Origin: DATGMB01 sp035293845
GTDB lineage: Bacteria > Acidobacteriota > Terriglobia > Bryobacterales > Bryobacteraceae
DNA: 34,581 nucleotides
Direction: 5' to 3'
NCBI GenBank assembly: GCA_035293845.1
Contig: DATGMB010000073.1
Location: forward strand, 1-34,581
A program made the translations under genes and the position numbers. The notes under the pieces were generated by a model that did no database searches, was not told the origin of the DNA, and was given only the letters and a program-made list of their open reading frames with translations. Below are positions 9,684 to 15,235 of this stretch, piece after piece. Numbering within the stretch: position 1 is the first letter of the stretch; each line of letters opens with the position of its first letter.

Positions 9684-10153
9684 CCCGCGCGGCGCGTGGT
9701 CTCTCCCGCCGGCGCTTCGATCGCCCACACGCCCTCGAAGTCGACGAAATACGGATCGACCTGAATCCCCGGAATCGTCTGCCGCAAATATTCCGCCGCC
9801 CGCTGCAGCTCCGCCTGATGATGCTCGGCTTCCGCCCGCGCGTCATTCCCGAAGGCATCGAGGCCGCCGTACGCTCCGCAGTCCGAATGCAGCATCAGGA
9901 TGACGCGCTGCGTCTGGTGCAGCCGGATCGAGAGGCGGATCTGGTCCACCACGAACTGCTGCTCGCTTTCATCCGCCGGCGAGGCCAGGCATTTTGTCCC
10001 GCCCGCGATCTTGATCGCGTCCCAATACGTCACGCCGGTCCGCTGCAGGAACTTGCGGAAGCCGGTCTCGAACCGGTTATCGAAACACCACACCACCGCA
10101 GCGTCGCAAATGTACCGCTGGCGCGGCGCGTCGAAATGGAATATTTTCTTCAT
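9677..10153 (-). CDS. small beta-carbonic-anhydrase-like protein
   Basis: The 158-aa protein carries the zinc-ligand layout of beta-carbonic anhydrases: C23 in VWCFDNRF with the D25/R27 dyad, then H89-x2-C92 in LMLHSDCGAYGG. The family motif is usually CxDSR; here the Ser is Asn. The protein is short compared with typical beta-class enzymes (about 200-230 aa) and lacks the longer N-terminal arm. No signal peptide. Its ATG overlaps the stop of the enolase-superfamily gene (ATGA), so it is probably the last gene of the operon P1 peptidase - enolase-like - this gene. CO2 hydration is possible, but a different zinc-dependent role is equally open. Confidence 0.8.
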   Translation of the reverse strand: MKKIFHFDAPRQRYICDAAVVWCFDNRFETGFRKFLQRTGVTYWDAIKIAGGTKCLASPADESEQQFVVDQIRLSIRLHQTQRVILMLHSDCGAYGGLDAFGNDARAEAEHHQAELQRAAEYLRQTIPGIQVDPYFVDFEGVWAIEAPAGETTRRAGQ

Positions 10154-11310
10154 ATCTTGTATCGCCGGATCTCCGCTTCCGGAACTTCGCTCGACATGCC
10201 CGGCTCTTCCGGCCCCGGGACTTCGCCGTTCGCCATGTTCCTCTGCGGCCCGCTGGTCTCCATGTAAATGGCATTAGGCATCGCGAGCAGCATGTTCAGA
10301 TTCGTGCTGCCGCCGCCGTGGCTGGCCAGTTCCAGGCCGTACGCGTCCGCCACCGCCGCGATCTCCATCCATTCCGTCACGCCGCCCGCGCGCCGGTTGT
10401 CGGGCTGCACCACGTCCGCCCCGCGCCGCGCGATCAGGTCGGCGAAAGCGTACTTGGTGTTCAGGTTCTCGCCCGTCGCGATACGCATATCGAGCTCTCT
10501 CGCGAGCAGCGCGAACCCTTCCATATCCTGGGGCGGGAGCGGCTCCTCGTACCAGAAACACCCCATCTGCTGGTACATACGTCCGCGCCGCAGCGCTTCG
10601 TTCCGGTTGAACACCTGATTGGCGTCCACCATCACCCGCCGGCCCTTGCCGACGATGTCGAACGCCGCCCGGATGCGCCGCTCGTCATCCTCCATCGCGC
10701 CGCGCCCAACCTTGATCTTCACCGCCGGGTAGCCCTGCTCCACCGCGTCCGCAATCTGCTTCCGGAACTGCGCCAGATCGTGATCGTCATCGTAATACCA
10801 GCCGCACATCGAATACACCGGCATCCGCTCGCGGTACGCACCCAGCATTTTGTACACCGGCATCCCGGCGTTCTTCCCGAGGATGTCCCACACCGCGATA
10901 TCGACGGCCGCAATGGCGAACTGCGCCACTCCGCCGACGCCCTGGTATTCCAGCGCCTTCCACAGCTCGGCGCGGATGCGCCGCGGAAATGCCGGGTCCT
11001 GCCCGATCAGCACGGGCTTGATTTCCTGCTCCAGAATCGTCTGCACCACGCGCGGCCCGCCCGCGATCGTGCCGAACGAGCTACTCGCCCAACCCGTAAT
11101 GCCGGCGTCCGTCCGCAGCCGCAGCACCACCGACCCGTTTTCCCCGCCGAATTTGTGGATGGCGTCGTAGAACGTCCGCCCCGGCGGCCGCCGCAGTACG
11201 TCGGTTTCGAGTCCGGTGATTTTCAGCGTCTTCCGCTGCTCGGCCGCGCGGGCGAGCGCGCCCGCCGCCTGCAGACCGGCCGCGGAAGCCAGTAACTCCC
11301 TGCGGTTCAT
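10150..11310 (-). CDS. mandelate racemase/muconate lactonizing enzyme family protein (enolase superfamily), exported
   Basis: The 386-aa product begins MNRRELLASAAGLQAAGALA, which looks like a twin-arginine-type leader, so it is predicted to be exported folded. The N-terminal capping domain spans ~30-150. The barrel shows the catalytic Lys motif K198-I-K200, metal ligands D229 (VMVDAN), E255 (FWYEEP) and E281 (ATGENL), then D304 (VQPDN) and H331 (LASHGGG). The KxK plus His/Asp arrangement fits the mandelate-racemase subgroup (acid-sugar dehydratases and racemases). The gene follows the P1 peptidase by 4 bases and overlaps the next gene by ATGA. The exact substrate cannot be assigned. Confidence 0.9.
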   Translation of the reverse strand: MNRRELLASAAGLQAAGALARAAEQRKTLKITGLETDVLRRPPGRTFYDAIHKFGGENGSVVLRLRTDAGITGWASSSFGTIAGGPRVVQTILEQEIKPVLIGQDPAFPRRIRAELWKALEYQGVGGVAQFAIAAVDIAVWDILGKNAGMPVYKMLGAYRERMPVYSMCGWYYDDDHDLAQFRKQIADAVEQGYPAVKIKVGRGAMEDDERRIRAAFDIVGKGRRVMVDANQVFNRNEALRRGRMYQQMGCFWYEEPLPPQDMEGFALLARELDMRIATGENLNTKYAFADLIARRGADVVQPDNRRAGGVTEWMEIAAVADAYGLELASHGGGSTNLNMLLAMPNAIYMETSGPQRNMANGEVPGPEEPGMSSEVPEAEIRRYKI

Positions 11311-11314
11311 AGGA

Positions 11315-12448
11315 CTATTCTCGCACTGCGCGGTACTTTTTCAGGATCTCCCGGACCTTCTCCACCGGGATCGCTTCCGCCCGCCCGAAACGCGACTCCA
11401 CCGTCGTCGCGCGCAACAGCGAGTTATACACCGCCTCCTCGGTCGCCTCCAGCGCCATTTCAAACAACGGCGAAACGGCATCGGACGCGAGCGCCTCGTA
11501 CTGCGCCGGGCCGCCGCGCCCTCCGTGGATGCGCGCCCCGGGCGCGGTCGAAAAGGCGATCGCAAAATCCCCGCTGCCGTTGCTGTAGGAAGATCCCGTC
11601 CGGCCCAGCCCGAACACCGCCCGCGCCGCCAGCCGCTTCAGGTCCTTCGCCGTCAGCGGCGCGTCGGTCGCCACGACGATCATGCACGACCCATCCCCGC
11701 TGCCCGCTCCCGCAAAGGAATACGGCCCCAGTTCGCGGCCCACCGGAGCCCCGCCCATCGTCATCACGCCGCCAAAATTGCTCTGCACCAGCACCCCGAC
11801 GGTATACCCGCCGTAGCGCTGCCCCGCGACGCGCGAGGAAGTCCCGATCCCGCCCTTCCATCCGTAGCAGATCGTTCCCGTGCCCGCGCCCACGCTGCCC
11901 TCCGCCACCGCGCCGCCCCGCGCATTGCGGATCGCCTCCAGCACGTGCTCGCGCCGTACGTGCATTCCCCGGATATCGTTCAGCCCGCCGTCGTTGGTCT
12001 CCCCCACCACGGCGTTCACCGACACCACCCGCTCATTGCCCGGCTGCGCCAGCGTGTACGCGATGACGCCTTCCATGGCCGCTCCGACATTCAGGGTGTT
12101 GGTCAGAACGATCGGCGTCTCGATCGTTCCCAATTCCTCGACCTGCGTCGACCCCGCCAGCTTCCCGAAGGCGTTTCCCACGAACACCGCCCCCGGCACT
12201 TTTTCCTGAAAGAGATTGCCTTCCGCGGGAACGATGGCGGTCACGCCGGTGCGGACCGAATCGCCCTCCACCAGTGTGACGTGTCCGACCCGGACCCCCG
12301 CCACATCGGTGATGGCATTCAGTGCGCCGGGAGGAAAGACGCCGGGCGCGAGGCCCAGGTCCCTGGCGCGAGGCCGCCCGGTCTGCGCGGGCCCATTTCC
12401 GGTACACATCGAGAGAAGCAGCAGGAACAGGATGCCGGAGCGTTTCAC
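11315..12448 (-). CDS. P1 family peptidase (DmpA/BapA-type aminopeptidase), exported
   Basis: The 377-aa protein matches the DmpA family of self-cleaving aminopeptidases. The start is GTG at 12448; the leader is MKRSGILFLLLLSMCTGNGPAQ. Family motifs are ITDVAGVRVGHVT, IVLTNTLNVG, VVGETNDGGLND, GSVGAGTGT and KGGIGTSSR. The predicted autoproteolytic site is G252/S253 within GDGSCMIVVATDAPL, matching the position of the known Gly249/Ser250 cut in DmpA (375 aa) and making S253 the nucleophile. These enzymes remove N-terminal residues, including D- or beta-amino acids, from short peptides or amides. It heads a three-gene operon with the enolase-like and carbonic-anhydrase-like genes. Confidence 0.92.
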   Translation of the reverse strand: MKRSGILFLLLLSMCTGNGPAQTGRPRARDLGLAPGVFPPGALNAITDVAGVRVGHVTLVEGDSVRTGVTAIVPAEGNLFQEKVPGAVFVGNAFGKLAGSTQVEELGTIETPIVLTNTLNVGAAMEGVIAYTLAQPGNERVVSVNAVVGETNDGGLNDIRGMHVRREHVLEAIRNARGGAVAEGSVGAGTGTICYGWKGGIGTSSRVAGQRYGGYTVGVLVQSNFGGVMTMGGAPVGRELGPYSFAGAGSGDGSCMIVVATDAPLTAKDLKRLAARAVFGLGRTGSSYSNGSGDFAIAFSTAPGARIHGGRGGPAQYEALASDAVSPLFEMALEATEEAVYNSLLRATTVESRFGRAEAIPVEKVREILKKYRAVRE

Positions 12449-12454
12449 TCCTGC

Positions 12455-12460
12455 ATCCTA
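12455..12460 (-). promoter_or_regulatory. -10-like hexamer before the P1 peptidase start
   Basis: On the minus strand TAGGAT ends 6 bases before the GTG start at 12448. The same bases hold an AGGA that could serve as a ribosome site, so a leaderless start and an ordinary start cannot be told apart here. Confidence 0.25.
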
Positions 12461-12519
12461 CCGCATACCCTGTTCAGAGGTGGTGCAGGCCGATGGCCTA
12501 CGCGCCAGTGGCGAACCGC

Positions 12520-12786
12520 TCAACACCCGGAACGAAGCCGCGTTCCGGCCGCCCTTCGGCAACGGTGCCATTGGCCCGGCCGAGGCCGGCCGCTCCGCAT
12601 CACTTCTTCCTGGATGGACTGCATCCACCGGGCGAGCCGCTCCCGCCGCTTGCGCAGTTCCGCCAGGAATAAGGTTTCCAACTCTGCGGCGTCCGCTCCG
12701 GAGGGCAGCTCCGCGCTGCACCAGTTTCCACCCTGAAAGACTTGTTTTAAGACCTCCGCCACCGGATCTGTCGATTTTGCCGCCAT
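12520..12786 (-). CDS. small protein of unknown function (88 aa)
   Basis: I do not recognise this protein. The ATG at 12786 is chosen because GGAGGT lies 6 bases upstream, one of the two best ribosome sites in the window. Residues ~6-20 (DPVAEVLKQVFQGG) and ~32-65 (AAELETLFLAELRKRRERLARWMQSIQEEVM) look helical and amphipathic, with a charged mid-section that could form a coiled coil. The last ~20 residues are Arg-rich with two Cys. No signal peptide or membrane segment. It lies between the subtilase (121-base gap) and the P1 peptidase (71-base gap) on the same strand. A frameshifted C-terminus cannot be excluded. Confidence 0.55.
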   Translation of the reverse strand: MAAKSTDPVAEVLKQVFQGGNWCSAELPSGADAAELETLFLAELRKRRERLARWMQSIQEEVMRSGRPRPGQWHRCRRAAGTRLRSGC

Positions 12787-12792
12787 GGACAC

Positions 12793-12798
12793 ACCTCC
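12793..12798 (-). promoter_or_regulatory. strong Shine-Dalgarno sequence of the 88-aa gene
   Basis: The minus strand reads GGAGGT followed by 6 bases and the ATG at 12786. It supports translation of the small unknown gene from that codon. Confidence 0.7.
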
Positions 12799-12907
12799 CC
12801 CGAATTCTCGTCCCGTCGATACTTGTATTGGCAATGCCGGACTCGCGCCGGCCGGATACACTACGGGCGCCTTCCCCACACCCGTGTTGGATTCGCAGCC
12901 GCCCGCT

Positions 12908-14287
12908 CTATTTGACCTGCGAGACCGCTCCGTTGACGTCCAGCCGGCCTGCTCCCATGCCCGGAACTCCGTGCATCGGGGCCGCGCCTCCCTGTACGTC
13001 GTTCGCCGCCTGGTTGGCGTTGGTATTCCACTTCAGCGATTCGATCAGCGCCACCGTGCCGGCCACGTACGGAGTGGCGAACGAGGTCCCCCAGCCCATC
13101 GCGAACCCGTGGCTGACCGGATTCTTCTTGGCGCCGGCCGCGTATACGGGGAACGTGGTGGTGATGCCCGAGCCGGGAGCCCCCACGGTCACGTCCGTGC
13201 CGTAATTCGAGAAGCTGCAGCGCGCGTCCGCGCCGTTGGTCACCTGCGTGCACGCCACGCCGATGACGTTGTTGTATCCCGCCGGATACACCACCGTATT
13301 GGCGCCGTTGTTCGCCACCGCGGCAACGATGATCGACTTGTGGGCGGTGACATAATCGACCGCCTTTTGCAGTTGCGGCGAGGCGGTTCCCGTGCTCCAG
13401 CTCGCGTTGATCACGTTGGCCCCGTGATCCGCGGCATAATACAGCGCCGCCACAATGCTGGAAATCGAGGCGCTGCCGTCATTCGCGAACGCCTTGATCG
13501 AAAGGATCGTCGAATTGGGCGCCACCAGATTGATGATCCCCGCCACCATCGTGCCATGCCCGAACGCTTCGCCGAGGCCATCCACCATGGGGCTGGTCTC
13601 CTGATCGACCATCGGGCTCGTTTCCTGATCCACCATGGGGCTGGTTTCCTGGTCCAGAATCACCGTACCCGCGGAGTCCACCATCGGGCTGGTTTCCTGG
13701 TCGACCATCGGACTGGTCTCCTGGTCGACCATCGGGCTGGTTTCCTGCGCCACGGTACCGGCGGGATCGTTGTTGCCCGTGAAGTCCGGCCCCAGGATGA
13801 TTGGCCCTACCCGCGCCGCCAGGGCCGGCGTCGTCGGATCGACACCCGTGTCGATCACCGCCACGGTTACGCCGGCTCCCTTGGTCTTTGCCTGCGCTGC
13901 CGCGATGTGGATCTCCGTATTCGCGGACTGGCCCAGGTAGGCAGCCCATGCCTGCGAAACCGGAGGCGCAAGCTGCGATCCGTTCGGCATCGTGTATCCG
14001 GAACCGGCCTTCGGTACCGTGAGCAGCGCGTCGGGCTCGATGCTCTGTACCAGCGGGCTCGCTTGAATCATTTGCGCCAGCATCGTGCCGAGACTGCCCG
14101 AGGGCAGCTTGATCCGGTAGATGCCGTCCGAAGAATGGATATCGAACAACTGCGCCAGAAATTGCTGCGACAGCGTATTCGCCTGCGACGGGTTCTTCAA
14201 CTGCACGATCCAGTCACCGGCCAGGGCATGTGTCGCAACCATGAGCAGGAAAAGGCTGGTGCGGGTCAGGATCTGTAATCTTCTCAT
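12908..14287 (-). CDS. secreted subtilisin-like serine protease (S8) with QETSPMVD repeats
   Basis: The 459-aa protein has a signal peptide (MRRLQILTRTSLFLLMVATHALA) and an inhibitor-like propeptide (~25-90). The peptidase domain has D146 (VAVIDTGVD), H245 (GHGTMVAG), oxyanion N327 (AAVANNGAN) and S402 (WGTSFATPYVAG), so the triad is intact. Between Asp and His lies an insertion of six QETSPMVD octapeptides (residues 181-236), split three plus three by SAGTVILD. Subtilases normally have a short loop here near the substrate cleft. ATG 14287 is preferred to GTG 14296 because GGTGA sits 5 bases before it. It follows the ZAS-like gene closely (26 bases) and probably shares its mRNA. It should act outside the cytoplasm. 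Confidence 0.95.
   Translation of the reverse strand: MRRLQILTRTSLFLLMVATHALAGDWIVQLKNPSQANTLSQQFLAQLFDIHSSDGIYRIKLPSGSLGTMLAQMIQASPLVQSIEPDALLTVPKAGSGYTMPNGSQLAPPVSQAWAAYLGQSANTEIHIAAAQAKTKGAGVTVAVIDTGVDPTTPALAARVGPIILGPDFTGNNDPAGTVAQETSPMVDQETSPMVDQETSPMVDSAGTVILDQETSPMVDQETSPMVDQETSPMVDGLGEAFGHGTMVAGIINLVAPNSTILSIKAFANDGSASISSIVAALYYAADHGANVINASWSTGTASPQLQKAVDYVTAHKSIIVAAVANNGANTVVYPAGYNNVIGVACTQVTNGADARCSFSNYGTDVTVGAPGSGITTTFPVYAAGAKKNPVSHGFAMGWGTSFATPYVAGTVALIESLKWNTNANQAANDVQGGAAPMHGVPGMGAGRLDVNGAVSQVK
13580..13747 (-). repeat. 24-bp in-frame tandem repeats encoding QETSPMVD (3 + 3 copies)
   Basis: Six 24-base units encode identical octapeptides inside the subtilase gene. A 24-base spacer at 13652-13675 encoding SAGTVILD keeps the same period, so the region is seven 8-residue units with the fourth diverged. 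Synonymous differences between units show the peptide is kept by selection or by recent unequal copying. Confidence 0.95.
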
Positions 14288-14313
14288 CGCAATCACCGTC
14301 GGAAAAACTGCTC

Positions 14314-14994
14314 CTATTCGGTCTCTGCCTTGGGTTCGGCCGGCAGGGCCGCCGGGTCCGCCCCCGCATTTTTTTCGGATGCCAATTTCTTCAGCGGAAC
14401 CTGGAAACGCTTGGTTCCGTTCTCAATGTCTACGCAGAGCTGTAGCCGCGCCTGCTGCTCGTATTCCATCTGAAACTCGCCGAACGAGTTGCAGCGGGTC
14501 TCCGCCACCACCGAGCGCCCGGCTTTCAGGTACACCGGGATGCCTTCCATCTGATGACCCGGCGTGGCATGGTTGGAAATCTGTCCGATCACCGCCGCGC
14601 GCGAAGAATGGAGCTCCGGCTCGACCCTCACATCCAGTGAGCAGTCCCCGGCGCGGTATAGCGCCTGCCATCCCGTCTGCCACGTGGCGCGCAACCCCGC
14701 CGGCGCCGGCGCCAGGAAACTGTCGTAGATCAGTTCCGCCGGAATCCGGAATACCCGCCGGCGCGGCTCCGGACGCTGCACCGGGAAAATCGCCCGCGCG
14801 TTCCGGGTCACCCACTCCGGTACTTCCATGGCCGCCAGCTCGTTACAGACTGTGCCCAATTTGGCGCAAAAGTCTTTTAGTTCCTGACACTCCGGGCAGC
14901 TTTCCCGCAGGTGGCTGGTCATCTCCACTCTGAGGTCCTCCGGCAGCAGCCCGCGCGTGTAGTCCACCCATACAGTGATACCGTAATGCTTCAT
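14314..14994 (-). CDS. putative zinc-finger anti-sigma-like protein with C-terminal beta domain
   Basis: The 226-aa protein starts MKHYGITVWVDYTRGLL, a helical opening common in ZAS-type anti-sigma factors, followed by H28-x4-C33-x2-C36 (HLRESCPECQEL). The classic ZAS motif is Hx3CxxC, so the spacing is one residue longer. No transmembrane helix is visible, which is unusual for ECF anti-sigmas. Residues ~125-200 (VIGQISN, GIPVYLKAG, SFGEFQMEY, LQLCVDIE) resemble a carboxypeptidase-regulatory-like beta-sandwich. The tail is Ala/Glu-rich. GGAG/AAGGAG sits just before the start. It precedes the subtilase by 26 bases and lies 241 bases downstream of the CHAT gene. A role as regulator of the sigma factor at 18100-18669 is inferred only. 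Confidence 0.65.
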   Translation of the reverse strand: MKHYGITVWVDYTRGLLPEDLRVEMTSHLRESCPECQELKDFCAKLGTVCNELAAMEVPEWVTRNARAIFPVQRPEPRRRVFRIPAELIYDSFLAPAPAGLRATWQTGWQALYRAGDCSLDVRVEPELHSSRAAVIGQISNHATPGHQMEGIPVYLKAGRSVVAETRCNSFGEFQMEYEQQARLQLCVDIENGTKRFQVPLKKLASEKNAGADPAALPAEPKAETE

Positions 14995-15118
14995 AACTCC
15001 TTCTCCCCCGTCACGAAGGTTCGATTCTTGTCGTTCATTCGCATGCGTGGTTGATACAGTTCACTAGGGTGTAACCGGAGCAAACGAGATATAGGGTACT
15101 AGCTTTTTTTTGCAGATT

Positions 15119-15145
15119 TCTAGACTGGAACTACCAGTACCTAGA
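15119..15145. repeat. imperfect inverted repeat in the CHAT/ZAS-like intergenic gap
   Basis: TCTAG and CTGG (15119-15128) pair with CCAG and CTAGA (15134-15145) around a five-base loop. No T-run follows on either strand in the right direction, so it is not a standard terminator. It may be an operator or a structure in the 5' leader of the ZAS-like gene. Confidence 0.5.
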
Positions 15146-15164
15146 GGATTTAGCGCCCGTTTTG

Positions 15165-15184
15165 CCTAAGGTCTTGCGCTTAGG
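15165..15184. repeat. inverted repeat CCTAAG-N8-CTTAGG
   Basis: Perfect 6-base arms at 15165-15170 and 15179-15184. It lies directly downstream, on the minus strand, of a TTGACA, so it would sit between -35 and -10 of a possible promoter for the ZAS-like/subtilase pair, a common operator position. Confidence 0.5.
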
Positions 15185-15190
15185 TGTCAA
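15185..15190 (-). promoter_or_regulatory. consensus -35 hexamer TTGACA
   Basis: TTGACA on the minus strand, 46 bases after the CHAT stop and about 190 bases before the ZAS-like ATG. The matching -10 region (TAGGCA/AGGCAA at 16-17 bases) is poor, so this is only a candidate. It would allow the ZAS-like/subtilase pair to be expressed apart from the sigma/CHAT pair. Confidence 0.3.
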
Positions 15191-15235
15191 CGTTTCAATA
15201 TTATCCGGCGTTAGTACCGTTGCGGCATACCGTCC

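Noticed and set aside
13580..13747. CRISPR array
   Set aside because: The 24-base repeats are contiguous or separated by one in-frame 24-base unit, encode an octapeptide in a protease, and have no unique spacers or cas genes.
15104..15111. T-run as an intrinsic terminator
   Set aside because: On the plus strand it precedes the hairpin rather than following it, and no plus-strand gene ends here. On the minus strand it is an A-run.
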